Positions 1 through 12,593 of a DNA stretch of 64,000 nt are shown one piece after another. This DNA is from Phialophora verrucosa (Eukaryota > Ascomycota > Eurotiomycetes > Chaetothyriales > Herpotrichiellaceae), in NCBI GenBank assembly GCA_002099365.1, contig MSED01000012.1:496001-560000 (forward strand), written 5' to 3'. Positions within the stretch are counted from its first letter, which is position 1. Every line of letters starts with the position of its first letter. Position numbers and translations under genes: made by a program. The notes beneath the pieces were generated by a model. It saw only the letters and a list, made by a program, of their open reading frames with translations. It searched no databases and was not told the origin of the DNA.

Positions 1-140
1 AGTCTGGATTCAGATACTTTGGTTACGATAGCTGGGCGGAAATCCAGTACGGCTCTCGCGATTTCGACGTAGCGTCTGTCATCGCGTGCCGTACTCGACG
101 CTGTGATATGGACCAGGAGCTCGTGGTCGCCCGACTCCAT
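1..140 (-). CDS. 5' end of an unidentified gene running off the left edge
   Basis: On the minus strand an ATG at 138-140 opens a frame that stays open for about 46 codons to the first base of the window. It begins MESGDHELLVHITASS and continues through DDRRYVEIARAVLDF. The composition (HITAxS followed by a DDxRY stretch) is protein-like, and I have an impression of similar N-termini in fungal hypothetical proteins, but I cannot name the family. The rest of the gene lies outside the window. It could instead be a chance open frame, so this is a moderate-to-low call resting on frame openness and composition. Confidence 0.45.
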   Translation of the reverse strand, partial: MESGDHELLVHITASSTARDDRRYVEIARAVLDFRPAIVTKVSESR

Positions 141-869
141 TGTAGTGGTAGTCCTCGAGCTTGCTCATGTTTAATGAGTGGCAACGTGGTTCATCTGACG
201 GCCGCAGAGGTAATAATGGCTGTGTATCACCGACACAAAGACTGCCCCGCGTGGCTTTATTCGAATGCATCCGGGAACGAGAGCGCAAAAGGCAACCAGC
301 GTCACCCGGTTGACGGCGCTTATTCACGATTCGTGGAAGAAGGTGTTGATGTAGCAACGAGTCCACTCATCGTTGGAGAGCCCTGCTCAAGTAGGTGACT
401 CGGCGCTTTGCGAGGGCAAATAGATCGGAATTCCAAATCTCACGCGAATCAAGAAATGTGCGTCATTCTTTCGTCCGACGCAGCTCACCAATCATCTCCA
501 CCATTCATCGCAGGGAGCGAGCTTCCCAACGCAAGGAATTCACCTGGACGGACCCTATTCATTGGCCATTTACTATGTATATAGCTATCGGAATCCTGCA
601 TGGTCGAACGGAGCTGGTTCAGCTACCTCCCACGCTGGATTGAGCAAGACGTTCTCCACGCGATATGAGCCGATTCATTAGCACCTGCAAGAATTGTCAA
701 ATTGAAGGGAAAAAACACATGCGAGGCCCCCTTGAATACTGTAGCATTTCATCTGTGACGGCTGTCACCAGAGGATCGGCACTATGCAGGAATACGAGAT
801 TCTACAATGAAGCGTCAATGCGAGGAACATCAAAGGGGAGTTGCATGGGACAATGCATTCTCTAATTAT
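141..869. other. Intergenic, no gene seen
   Basis: Between the left-edge partial gene and the 3' end of the NAD synthetase gene. Several short open frames occur on both strands, but none has a recognisable domain or splice structure. It probably holds the upstream region of the left-edge gene and the terminator of the NAD synthetase gene. Confidence 0.4.
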
Positions 870-3725
870 TCATTTGCTCTCACCCCCCGACTTGTTCCCG
901 AGGGCGTTCGCGAGGGCGTTGGCGTGCTCTCTGATCTTACTGAATTGCCATGGCCAGTCAATGACATAGAGAAATGGTCTGAGATCATGACGATTATCGT
1001 CCGGGTTGTATGCACTCATGTGCACGGCGGGCGTCAGGACCGTGCTCTTATGTCGATTCATGGCGTAGAATCTGAAGAATCTCTGCACCTTGGTGGCGAC
1101 CTGGAGCGGGCCGTATCCAAGATCCTGCCATTCAACCAGGAGTTTCAAATAACAGGACCATGGACCCAATTTTTCAACCTTGCGCAGTACTCCGAATGTA
1201 CTGAGTTCATCATAAGTAAGGCCCATTTCGTTCTCGGATTCATCGTCCTGGATTCCCGCCGAGAGAGGGGTGAGTTCGGCGCTGGGACGTGCATCGATGA
1301 ACTCAGAGATAAGTGGCATGTTCCACTTCTCGCGAGCCCATGCCAGAAATGCTCGCGCATCGGATTTTGATATACTTCCCAACGGTGCAATATCACCAGA
1401 TGAACAATCGTACTTGGTCTGCAATCCTCTCGAGTCGTATCAGCAATCTGGTCTTGAAAATAAAGAGAGCACCGACAACCAGTGTCATGGGTTCCCGGGG
1501 GGATTCGGGAAGAACTTACCAAATAGCCTCTCAAGGCTTCGTCGACATTGGCGCTTGAGAGGACAAGCAGACTCGTTCCAGCTCTTGGCATCTTCCGAGC
1601 TATGGTGCTCAATTGAGCCATCTCGTACGCAATCACCATTCTGTTCCGCGCCTGAATGTTTTGTCTGGCAAGGTTCTCTGCAGCTGTACCCCCTTCCACT
1701 AAGAATCTCGGCTTGAAGTTCAGGGCTGTGTGCACTATGTTCTCGTGCGCAGTCACGGTCTCGTCGATATTGATGTCCGAATGATATGCACCTATGCTGG
1801 CCGCCAATCTCTTGGAACGCGATCTCGTTTCGTCTCCGCTATGTTTCGCTGCCATGAAGCACGTGTGGAGCAATCTCTGAACGATCTCTTGCGGTGTGCT
1901 AACTGCAAGGTCCTTTTCGCCGGTGATTCGACGTAGATCGGCCAGCGTGTTGTCCTCCCCAGCGTTGATAGACTGTAACACGACGTCGGCCATAGCAAAG
2001 ACAAAGAGAGCCACAGTAGCGCTATCGAGGCCCCCAGAAAGCGCCAGAAAATACCCACCAGCGTTGGACCGAGTGAGATACTGCCATAAGAACACAGCTT
2101 CGGCCCTGTATATCTCTTCCATGGGATTGAGAATCTTGAGAGGGATTTCGCGTGATAGTTTCAAAGTTCGGGAAAAGAAGATTTCGTCGGCAGGGCGGGA
2201 CAGAGATAGGTCACACTCGATTCGTGGGTACTCTGGTTGAGCTGCACCCTGGACATTCCGAGAAATGCTGCTTCTGTAGCTGCGAACTTCTTCGAGATCG
2301 ATTGTTGCGGTAATGACTTCAACGGGCTTAAGAGAAAATTGCGTGGATTGTTTTAGCACGCGACCGTTGCACAGAATCATAGATGAGCCGTCGAACATCA
2401 TCCTGGCCTCGCCATCTATCGTCGATTAGAGTCATTGTAACTGCAGCGGGTTGCAATGCAAGTTCAGCACTCACCGACCCCAGTAGCATTAGCATAAACA
2501 TAAATTCCTCCCAGTTTACGAGTGCAGTTCTGGATTAGGCTGAGTCGGGTGTTGAGTTTTCTCAACTCGGCATGGGAAGCGCTGCTGCAGTCCTCCCAAA
2601 TGTTGTGTCAGCAATCCGATCTTGACAGTATAGCAAATACTAAGACAAACATCCCAGACAACACGATATGATTTTGAAAAGAACTTACGAATTTACAATG
2701 ACCTCTACGCCGTTGAGACCCATGTTCGTAGACGGGTTGGACGGCTGTACACAGGTTAGCGGTTCCTTGTCATTTCTGTCGAGCTGAAGCGACCTCGTTC
2801 CGGCATGATGATCGAAAGCTAGTGGGCTTCCGGTAGAATAGAGAGGTGCATGCGGGATTGCAATCTAAGTTCCAATTGGGTTCTTACGGTAAAGAGCTCC
2901 TCGCACGTTTCACACCTGGCACATCAATTGTTAGCACTCGAAGTAATTGGAATACCGTGGTAGGTTCGCTTGGAAGTATTTTTCACTTACCCGACCGATG
3001 TGTCCAGTGTAGAGAGAACGGCATCTCCAATTGGTATTGTCTTCTGCCCAGTGATGTCACTGATGACCTTTTCAAGGTAATACGTTTCAGTAGTTCTCTC
3101 CTTGACCCAGGCCGTAAAGTGTCGAGCTTCACGGTATAGACCGTCATTGGCAAGGCTCATTTTGGGTCGAATGAGGAAGATTTTCTTGTATGTGAGCAGG
3201 ATACGACAGTTGTAACGCACATTCTGGCGCAGGTGTCAGTGTGGACCGGAGCCTTCGTAACCTTATTGCCTACCCTATGCCGCACGCCCATGCCCAGGTC
3301 GATAAGCATGTCCTTGCAGATAGGATCGTTCAGGATCTCTGCGACTACCTCCCAGCTGTGAAAGAAGGTGTCACTCTCGACTGAAAGGTCGGAGTCAGCG
3401 GATAGTGTATCATAGCTGAGGACAATCGAATTGCTTGACTTACGGTGGTGGTCGAGACATCCATAACCAGGAATCTCCAGCTATTACAAGTCAGTTTCGT
3501 TGGCAAGCAGCTATATCGATGTTCATTCTGGATTGCGGGCATGAGGCACTTTGCACCACACAGTCGTGGTCCATAAGAACTCGGAAATCGTACCTCGGGC
3601 CCGGTACGTAATGTAGCTCCCTGGGCCTTAGCGAGCCGTATGCTTTCTAGGATTCGCTGAAGATTCCCTCTAAAGTCGAGGGGCACACTGGGAAGGGTGG
3701 CACTTGCGACGGTAATGAAAGGCAT
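870..3725 (-). CDS. QNS1: Glutamine-dependent NAD+ synthetase
   Basis: Converts deamido-NAD+ to NAD+ using glutamine as nitrogen donor, the last step of NAD biosynthesis. The N-terminal nitrilase-type glutaminase domain starts MPFITVASATLP at 3725 and carries the expected Glu (TGPELEIPGYGC), Lys (RPKMSLANDG) and Cys (CETCEELFT) regions. The C-terminal synthetase domain has the P-loop LSGGLDSA and the NVDEALRGYLTKYDCSSGDI region. The frame is broken by about seven introns. Joins that keep frame include SVG/CETCEELFT, LFT/PSNPSTNMG, VNS/SSASHAEL, TGV/DGEARMM and GYL/TKYDC. The last exon is 870-1418 and the one before it ends at 1520. No reading frame is broken apart from the introns. The family identity is secure; small exon edges near 3.3-3.6 kb are less so. 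Confidence 0.93.
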
Positions 3726-5339
3726 GTTGCGTCACAAGTGAGTGCAGGACTCTGCTGTAACGGGTGAAATCTATGCCGAATAGAGGTTGGACCCCAGACG
3801 CTGGCGCGAGCTCAGTATGTGCCAGGACAATTGAAGGAGTGGCTGTTGTAGGGAGTCTGGAACTCCAAGCAGGTATTAATGGTATATCAAGTGATAGGAC
3901 GTGAAGTCGCTCCGCTGGAGGGTTGCGAAGCCAGCCGATGATGGAAGAAGCCTTCCTCTAGGATCGATTATTCGGGAACTTTCAATAAGTCACGATGACA
4001 TCAAGGCTAAAACTTGATACTAGAGTGAGCCAAAAGCAAGGACGGCATGATCCTCTTCACTGTGAAAACATCCAAACGCTGGAAACTAGAGAAGGTAATG
4101 ACTCTGTATTCTGATCCGGATGCCAAGAAAGACGTAGTGTTGACAGAATTTGTCAGACAGGCAACTTAGCCGAGACTTTGAGTACGGATTGGGGATGGTG
4201 GGGAGGGTGAGAGGACACTGAAGAGATTCTTTCTTTCCAGATCACTACTCGGTATTATGTAGGCGAATATGCGCGGCTCATAGAAACGCCTACAGGCTCA
4301 GACCGCTGGGTCGCTTCATTAACAGCACTGCTCCTGCTCACTGGCAAATCTTCAAAGCTTCAGCCGACCCACCTCCAGAGAATTCTGTAGTCGTGCAGGA
4401 CTGGGTACAAAGCATTGCTCAGGTATTAGACCCGCCGAAGGCACAGACCGAGAGCTACAGAATTGACGGAAACAATGGGTGTTCTGGAAGTTCTAACAAG
4501 GCTGGGGCTGACAGATGTGTCCCGCCCCGAGGGCCCACCTGGGGCCTAATTACTGCCGACTGAGAACTCCGTACGAGTACTATTCGTAGGGGCCCTGGCT
4601 TGCATCATACCGAGCCTGTCACTGCCCCAGTCCTAGGCTGATTCGGGCTCTGTTCGGCGGGATTTTGGACGCAATTGTAGGCTCTCTTTTCGGCGCACTT
4701 CGGAACATTCATCGCACGACTATTCTGTATTATGCCATGCCGCATTCGACAATCAAGGGGTGTGCCCAGGCAAGTTGGGCCGGAGGTAAATATCGCTGCT
4801 CACGTGCGGATGTTGATCCCCTCTTTGACTGATGGAAAGCGACGTTCCTACAATCCAAGCACGAGTTGCACAGCTGGACCCTCAGTTGGGCAGCCCTAAG
4901 AGCCCTATTAGTACTTCGTGATTATGCCCGCAAAAGAGGCAAACTCAACCCTAGCGGAAGTCCGGATGAACGGTCTAACAAGTGCCTACAGACCTACACA
5001 GGACCTACTCGTAGCATTCTAGACATGTCAGCTTCAACCTCGAGTGGCGTCTGTGTTCTGCTTCGTTCATTCGGCATTCGGCATTTTGAGGGGCACAATC
5101 GCAGCGCGCTCGTATTCTTGACTCTGCCCTCACAACTTTGCGAGTGGCTAGCGAGCCGTGCAATGCTATGATTGTGGCTGTGCCTGGTTATTTGAGAGAT
5201 GTTCAACTAATCTGTTGGCGACGCACGACATCATATCTGCTCTTCCCCAGCTTCCTTCGGATACTGACTGAACAGGTCACCCACATGCACTGCCATATAT
5301 TCGTTCCCTGTCTTTGACCTCGAGATCAGTCATCCACGG
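3726..5339. other. Gene-poor interval
   Basis: About 1.6 kb upstream of the NAD synthetase gene. Only short unrelated open frames occur, for example around 4866-5171, with no domain signature. Expected to include the NAD synthetase promoter; I see no repeat or mobile element. Confidence 0.4.
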
Positions 5340-6442
5340 AAGCCCAAATTCATCTTCCGCAGCTTGCGCATCCGACTACTTTGCGTCGCACAACCCGCCT
5401 CCGTCGTGCCTTGTCGCCCAACTGTGCGACGCTACACCACTTCCCTAAACATCCTCCGACAACCAGCGCAATCCTTCTTGCCAATCAGCCATCATCCCAT
5501 CTCCTGAGAAACCTCCGGGCACTTGCTCCCTCCCGTCCCGCACCACAGACAGCTGAAGAGCGGCCACTGGCGTAACTTGTATGCAGGGGGAATAGTGCAG
5601 CCGCCGCTTCAACCTCGCAGCATCGTGCCTCGACCCTGTCCTACCTGAATAGCTTCCGGCTTCCACTACCCGCGTTTTCGCCAAAACGGGAGGAAATATT
5701 CCTCGAACCCTTCTCTGCCTTTTGCCATCTTCTGTGCGCCCAGCCTCGAACTGGACCCAGAATCCGCACAAAAACAGAGGCGAAATTCCCGAGTGTGTGA
5801 ACATTGCCTTGGAGCCGGTTCCGCCTATCGTTATTTCTGCGTTTCAGTTCTCAACGCTCTATCCCGCAGACCCCACGAACACGTCGCTTTCACCAGCGCC
5901 AACCCCAGCTACAGTCGGCTCGCAAACTTGGCTTGTCATCGACCTGGCCGCGAGATCTGGGACGATAGGTCACACAGTCCGCCCACCACGATCAGCAATC
6001 TTGTCCCGCCATAAAACATTCCCCTACGCCTCCACCCCTTCAGCTCTAAAGTCACCACAATCCTTTGTGTCGACCTTACTTGAGGCGCAACCCCAGGCTT
6101 GTCTCATGATTAGTCTCAGAACGGCATGCTAATGTCCATTTACCCACCTCGATTTCTCCGCCATAGTGTTTTGTCTTATTCTCCGGTCTAGGCGATTGCG
6201 TGGCTCTTCTGAAAGCCACATCCGCGCCTTCCATTCTGGACCGACTCTGACCGGCTACCGCCATTTCCGAGCCTCATTTGTGGAAAAGTTCCCAATCAGA
6301 ACGAGACGTCAACGTCGCTACGGCCCCGGATCTACCTTCAGACAAATTGCACATCGAGAAATAATCGTCATCGTGAAGCGCACTCGCACGAGGAAGACTA
6401 TTTGTTATTTTGACATCGCACCCAAACCCTACGCACCCCAAC
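5340..6442 (+). promoter_or_regulatory. Pyrimidine-rich long upstream region or 5' leader of the bZIP gene
   Basis: About 1.1 kb rich in C and T on the plus strand, with several short open frames that end before the bZIP start. One ATG frame spans 5722-6132 and encodes a low-complexity Pro/Ser/Thr-rich peptide. This composition is common for long untranslated leaders of fungal regulatory genes, where upstream ORFs may restrain translation. That role is inferred from composition and position; the transcript start is not visible. A separate small gene is a weaker alternative. Confidence 0.4.
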
Positions 6443-8167
6443 ATGCAACAGTCTCCCGACATGGACCCTTCAGGTTGGACAGGTCAAGACTATGCGCAAG
6501 GCGCCGTCTACAGTAAGTCTTACATCCTCTTTCTTACACCCGCTTGATTTGCCTGCACATTCATGTGTAACCGACATTGTTAAATCGCACTGTTTCGGTT
6601 TAAGCTGCAAACCGAGGTTTTCAGCTCCAACATCTTCAGCCTGATCATGGCGCGGGGCGCACATCTTCTTGTCCCTTGGCAAGGCATCAGCTGTTGCTGG
6701 AACGGTCAAGACTCAAGCATCGCGTTGGATTGTGTCAGTTGGGTCGCTAACGGTGTGCGAATATCAGACAGTGGAATGCCTGGAGACGACAGCAGCCCAA
6801 GTGGCAATCTTAATATGGGTTATCTGAAAGGCTTCGGCGTAATGCAGAAAAAGATCACCAGAGGTGCGCACTTCCTTTCCCCGACTAAGGAACTTGGCAA
6901 TAACCACTCACAGATGGTCAACCTGCCAAGAGGAGAGGCCCTAAACCAGACAGCAAGCCAGCCCAGACCCGACGACAGGAGCTCAACCGACAAGCTCAAA
7001 GGTACGTGCTCCAGCTCTCAATATCTTTGGAGATACTTATTGGAAAACAGAACTCACCGGGAACGGAAAGAAAATTACATCAAGGCCTTGGAATTGGAGC
7101 TTGCACGCCTCCGAGAAATATATCTCATGGAACAGAACACTCGCGATTCGACCATCCAGCAGCAGAAATTGATCATCGGGACTCAGCAGCGAGAGATCCA
7201 GGCTTTGAGAGAAATCCTTGCCTCTCGAGGGATTGCTTTCGAAAACGAACTGGAGAACCGCAAAGCTATGCTGGCAATGAAACCGAAACGAGAAGAGAAC
7301 TCCTTGACTCCGTCCTCGATGAGCACCTTGAGTCCGCAGTCAGCTGGAAATAAATCGACCGGCTATGGAGCGGTGGGCCGCCCTCCCGGTTCGGTAGCAA
7401 GCGGGTATTCTCCCCAGGGCTACCTGAGCAGCGCTCCTATGAGTATGTCGGGCCACTCGCCTGGTACGACGCACTACGGAAGCTCGCCACAAGGGCCAGA
7501 CATACAAGAGTTCTCCATCAAACAGGAAGAGGACGCCACACCCGATATGCCCGGAATCTTTGAAAAAGAGCCGCAATTGGGCATTGACTTCATCTTGAAG
7601 TAAGTGTTGAGTTTGGCATTTTCCAAATCGTCACAACACTGACCAATTATTCCCAGGCTCGAACAGACATGCCGAGACCACGAGGAGTATCTCGTGCGAC
7701 GATCAATGGATTCACCTAACACCGAAGAAGAGGCGCTTTTTTCGGGACATGCGTTGATGGCCAGCTGCCCGCCTCCAAGCTATATTGAACGAGTCCCGGC
7801 GCAAAACGGCGGTCTGCAGCCAACATACGAGCACAAAGTGCCCGACGCAGAATCTGTGCAGATTCTGAATAACCTGCTCAATCTGAGCCAGACGTTAAAG
7901 GGGAGCGCCATCCCAAGTGGGCAGGTCACCCCTATCATGGCTCTGCAATCGCTGAAGGGCCACCGAAACTATGCCACTCTAACAAGAGAGGATGTATTGG
8001 GCATGATTGATTCCATCAGAAGCAAGGTCCGATGTTACGGCTTCGGTGCTGTAATGGAAGATTTCGAGCTGCGTGATGCCTTGTCTACCATATTCGCAAC
8101 GAAGCCGGAGACGTACGACCAGCTGGGCACAGACTACACAGCAGAAATTGAGGAGATGTACTCGTGA
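6443..8167 (+). CDS. bZIP transcription factor (Yap/AP-1-like basic region)
   Basis: Predicted nuclear DNA-binding regulator of 437 residues. Exons are 6443-6512, 6768-6863, 6914-7001, 7051-7599 and 7657-8167; the lengths sum to whole codons. The spliced product begins MQQSPDMDPSGW. Exon 3 gives the basic-region entry (DGQPAKRRGPKPDSKP, then TRRQELNRQAQR), continuing over the third intron into THRERKENYIKALELEL and the leucine-zipper heptads. The NxxAQxxHRxR arrangement is the Yap-type fungal pattern. The middle is Ser/Gly/Tyr-rich, and the C-terminal part holds a conserved-looking helical region (LEQTCRDHEEYL) after the last intron. Target genes cannot be read from the sequence. The first intron, at 255 nt, is longer than its neighbours. 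A long leader precedes the start codon. Confidence 0.88.
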
Positions 8168-8499
8168 CGCAGCCGTGTTTCGGCTTGCTTGGAGCGAAGC
8201 GCTTCTAAGCCTCCGGGTTTTCGGATTCTTCTTGGTGGCTGTCTTGATGACTTACATTTCCCCCGAGGTGGGCGGCCTACGCCAAACTGCACGGCTAAGC
8301 ACTTGGTCGCACGGCCCTGTGGCGGGATACTGGGCTTTGGCTTTCTTGTACACCAATGTCCACGCGCGGTAATGGATCAAGTCCTCACGTGTGCCTCGGG
8401 CCGTCAATGCAGCACCATCATCCCTCAGCTCTTAGGCAACCTACAATACACGCTCCGGGCCCTCGCGAACTCCCAATCATATCGAGAACGTCAGTCCAA

Positions 8500-9342
8500 G
8501 CAATGGCCAAACTCCGAAGTCATCCAAGCAACCTGTACGTCCCAGGGGAGTGCGCGAAGATTGTGATCCGCGCCGCCACCACCATCCCCTACATCGGCCC
8601 ACCCTTTCACCACCACGAATCCACATTGGGAATGAATGTGTTCGAGGCCGTCGTGTGGGAATCGAAAGGCCCACCCTCCCCTTTAGGTCCTTCACCTTCA
8701 CCTCCGTGCTGCAACCCGAGCTCACGAAGCTGGGATACCATTCCCAAAAGGCCAGAATTGAGGAATATGTCACTGGATCCGGACTGTCGTACATGATCGT
8801 CCACCCAGCACCTCCTTGGACAGTGTCCCGGGCCAGATCATCAACCGGGAAGGAGATACCGACAGCGGAGCCCACGTTGACAGCGCCGTTCAACCCCGAC
8901 ATCCGCTTGTCATTCTCCTGCCTTGCCGACCACTCCGACGTCGCCATCAGAATCGTCCGTGAAAAGGAGCCGCGTTTCTACGCGACGTACGAGCTCGTCA
9001 GCACCCTCCCTATCACACTATTCGACTATGTGGCAGGGGTGGGCGAAATGGTGGGCACGACGTTCGAGATCCACAAAAGGCAGTCGAGCAGGCGACCAAG
9101 ATGTTCGTGGCCTTGAGGCGCGGCACGGTTGGTATAGGTTAGGAGTTCGAGACGAGCCGGAGCGTATGCTGCTGTACTGTGAGAGTCGCGGGCTGTATGT
9201 GAGACCCGGGTGTGCTGGAGTAGTTGTTAGCAAAGAGGGCTACGACGCCCTCAGAGCTGGGAAAGTTGAAGGTGGCGGAGGTGATGTGAGATGGACGTAC
9301 CGGCACTTGGACTGTGTTCTGTGTACTACGTATAGTCCATAA
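8500..9342 (+). pseudogene. Decayed NmrA-like (atypical SDR) gene
   Basis: Successive pieces of an NmrA-family protein lie in order but in different frames. About 8560-8650 (frame of 8356) reads IPYIGPPFHHHESTLGMNVFEA. About 8670-9080 (frame of 8550) reads FTSVLQPELTKLGYHSQKARIEEY, then GLSYMIVHPAPP and FNPDIRLSF ending in YATYELVSTLPIT. About 9074-9140 (third frame) reads QKAVEQATKMFVALR and then meets a stop. About 9150-9260 (back in the frame of 8356) reads RDEPERMLLYCESRGL. The N-terminal GxxGxxG nucleotide-binding segment is not found upstream. I see no plausible introns at the frame changes, so frameshift decay is the simplest reading. Sequencing error at several points is less likely. 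Confidence 0.7.
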
Positions 9343-10114
9343 GACCAGCGTTTGGGTCAAAACTGGTCGGGTTCCCTACCGGGAAGTATGGCACGAGCGA
9401 GGGAGATGAGCACGGAAACAAAAGCGCAGCATCAAGAATGTCGTTTCCTGACCGGTCATGCATATTGCCTTATGTCATGTCATGCCATTTTGTGGTCGCG
9501 TATTATCTACAGTACCTTGAGCACTTAACGCATTGCGTATGGATGGCTGCTTTATCAATTGATTTACTGATTCGCCATTCGACCGAGTCCCAGCCTCCCT
9601 ACCTATCCACGAGAAGCATGTCCACCAAGCTGCGAGACTTAGGCTCCCAATGTCTCATATCCGGTTCCATTGCAAGGCTTCAATGCACCCTTTGCTCTCC
9701 AATCGCAACAGTATGGTTCCAGGACATTGGTCACGGTTTGCGGAAGTTGCCACGAGGAAGCATTTGGCCATACGTGGTTCGGCTTATGAGAGGGATCGCC
9801 TCGTCGGACATCGATCCATGGCCTCTATCTGGGCTCGCAAAAGTAGCTGAAAAGAGCCGGCAGGACTGAGATGCTTGAATGAATGCGCGAAGTTGAGGGT
9901 TTGAGTTCAGGGAGCCCGACGGAAGCGGCAGTTGTAGCAGTTGGGATAGTCCACCGTATTCGCGCTTCATCTCACTGTGCTCGACCCGAGGACGCCAAGA
10001 TTTCATTTGCTAATTTTTGGTGTATCGCATCGCAATCGATTATTGCAGCTGGCCGCTACTGTTCGTTTCCTGCTCGACAAGTCGGTGGTTGTTATATTCT
10101 AATCATCGCCCAAC
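9343..10114. other. Intergenic region upstream of eIF3d
   Basis: No domain-bearing frame was found on either strand. It should contain the eIF3d promoter immediately before 10115 and perhaps decayed DNA downstream of the NmrA relic. Confidence 0.4.
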
Positions 10115-11993
10115 ATGCCTGGAATCAGTCTGGCGGAAACTGTCGGCTCCCTGAGCGTCAACGACGAATGGGGCCCCGAAGTCACAACGTCCACAACCTT
10201 GGACGGCGTTCCCTACGCCCCATATTCAAAAAGTGATAAACTCGGCCGCATGGCCGACTGGACACAAGAAGGCAAAGAAGGTCGAGATCGAGGTGGAAGA
10301 CAATATGGCAGAAACTTCAGAGGTAGAGGACCCCTCAACTTCAGCGCTGAGCATGAGACTGATTTTGATTCTTCTAGACCAACAGGTTTACGGCGCAGGC
10401 ACATCCTCGCTATTCGCCGTACAGTCCGCAGAAGACGAAGCCACCTTCTCCGTTGTTGACAACACTAGAGCAACCACCAAAACCAGAGGTTTCGGCCGAG
10501 GTGGAGTTACCATCTTCCGTGGTCGAGGCCAGCGAGGGCAGGCCCAGCGTGGCGGCAGAGGAGGCTTCCAAAGAGTGGGACAAAACCAGAGGACAGGCCA
10601 GCAGCAGGGCCAATACTTTGACAACAGGGGAGGTCGAGGTGGGCGCGGCCGTCGATTCGGATGGAGGGACTACGATAAACCGCAGCGGAATCGCGACTCC
10701 TCGGTCAACATCCGGCCCGACTGGATCATGAAAGAAGAAATCGACTTTAACAGACTTGCCAAGCTGAACCTCGAGACTCCGGACGGCGAGGATGTTGAAA
10801 ATTACGGCTTTCTCTATTACTACGACCGATCGTACGACAAGCCTCCCGTAAAGAACACGGAGCGAAAACTCCTTTCCCTCGATCGCGCTGCCTACAACGT
10901 GACCACCTCGGCCGACCCAGTCATCCAAGAACTCGCCGAGAAAAACGAAGCCACCATCTTCGCAACTTCAGACATCCTCTCCATGCTCATGTGCGCCACC
11001 CGTTCCGTGTACAGCTGGGATATTGTGATCTTGAAACACGGCGACAAGATATTCCTAGACAAGCGCCCCGACAGCTCAATTGACCTCGTCACCGTGAACG
11101 AGAATGCCGCGGACGCACCCCTCGAAGCCGACACCTCATCCACGCCCTCTCAACAACAAACCGGCGTGAAAGCAGACAGCATCAACACGCCGTCCAACCT
11201 CGCCAACGAAGCGACCATGATCAACCACAACTTCGCTCTTCAGGTCGTGATCGAGAACCCCAACTCAAAAATCGAATTCCCCCGCCCGAACCCCTTCTAC
11301 AGCGCGTCGGATGAAACTGATCCTCTAGCCTCCAAGGCGTACAAATACCGCCGCTTCGACATCAGTCTCAACAACGACGAAGAACAAATCAACCTGATCG
11401 TGCGTACGGAAATCGACGCCGCGACCAAGAACAACATCTCCGGGGAAGACCAACTCCTCGTGCTCAAGGCCCTCAACGAATTCGACCACAAAGCCCAGGG
11501 CAGCGGCGGTGCCCTAGACTGGCGCACCAAGTTGACCTCTCAGCGCGGTGCCGTCGTCGCGACCGAGATGAAGAACAACAGCTGCAAACTCGCGCGCTGG
11601 ACGACGCAGGCCATCCTCGCGAAGGCCGACCAAATGAAACTCGGCTTCGTATCGCGAGCGAACCCCAAGAGTGCAGCCAACCATGTCATCCTCGGCGTCA
11701 TGGGCTACAAGCCCCGCGAATTCGCCAGCCAGATGAACCTGGGATTCAGCAACGGATGGGGCATTGTGCGTACGATTGTCGATCTGGTGCGCAACTTTGC
11801 AGACACCGCCGATGAGGAGGATGGAGAGAATGCGGGCCCGAAGGACCACAAGTACGTGCTTGTCAAGGATCCGAACAAGCCGGTCATTCGGCTGTACGAA
11901 GTGCCGCTGCATACTTTCGAGGATGACGACGACGGAATGGCTGGTACGGTGGGCGGTGATGACGGAGCCGGCGAGGATGGCCTGGACGAATAG
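10115..11993 (+). CDS. Eukaryotic translation initiation factor 3 subunit D
   Basis: Cytosolic subunit of the eIF3 complex, which assembles the 43S pre-initiation complex; in other eukaryotes eIF3d binds mRNA caps on selected messages. Two exons, 10115-10322 and 10378-11993, give 607 residues. The short intron restores RNFRDQQVYGAG. Visible family features: an N-terminal SLSVNDEWGP segment, an Arg/Gly-rich tract (GRGGRGGFQRVGQ and GGRGGRGRRFGW) that may bind RNA, then the core with IRPDWIMKEEIDFNRL, YDRSYDKPP, ATSDILSMLMCATRSVYSWD and a long C-terminal region. The tail is Asp/Glu/Gly-rich, ending EDGLDE. Length fits fungal homologues. It is transcribed convergently with the pirin gene. The identification is strong. 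Confidence 0.95.
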
Positions 11994-12593
11994 GGCTAGA
12001 ATTAGGGACCGGGTAGGGAGATCTCTCCCCGTCTTGGATGTGATGCCTCCACGTCAAGCACCGGGACACGGCAAGCGCGTCGGGTAGTGGGTAACTTGGC
12101 GACGGGCAACTTGGTGGGACGGCCGCAATGGCGATGCTCTGGAAGCTATGAACCGGCCAGTGGCGACTATGGGATGCGCTGTGCCGCTCTGTTCCTTTTG
12201 CGCATGGTTGCCGGTCCTTGCAATAGGGGCATGACAGGAGCGGGCAGAAACCGATGGACCACGTGGGCAGGCATGATTCTTTATGTCTGGAAAAGCTATT
12301 GAAAGCCGTAGACACTGGCACACGGTAGAGAGTCACGAATTGCGATGACCGGAAAAAAGGAAATGAATGCCATGCATGTTATTGAGACCGTTCATTTCGG
12401 GAAGTATGTCTCTTCCAAGAATATTCTCAGGAACCGGGACGCCGTGCTATGCTGTACTAGAGACTATATCACATGACAACTGCCCGCACATGGAGCCTCA
12501 GACGAAATTCCCTTTTTACAGAGTAGGCTATCAATGACCCAGTCGCCATTTCCAGACGCCAAAGAACGTTTCACATTTCGCCAGTTCCGTCTC
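11994..12593. other. Convergent 3' intergenic region (eIF3d / pirin)
   Basis: About 600 bases between two convergent genes, expected to hold both polyadenylation regions. No coding signature seen. Confidence 0.4.

Noticed and set aside
1145..1510. Continuation of the NAD synthetase exon past GYL on the minus strand
   Set aside because: The continued residues are not family-like; a GTAAGT donor at 1519 and an acceptor before 1418 restore the conserved TKYDCSSGDI.
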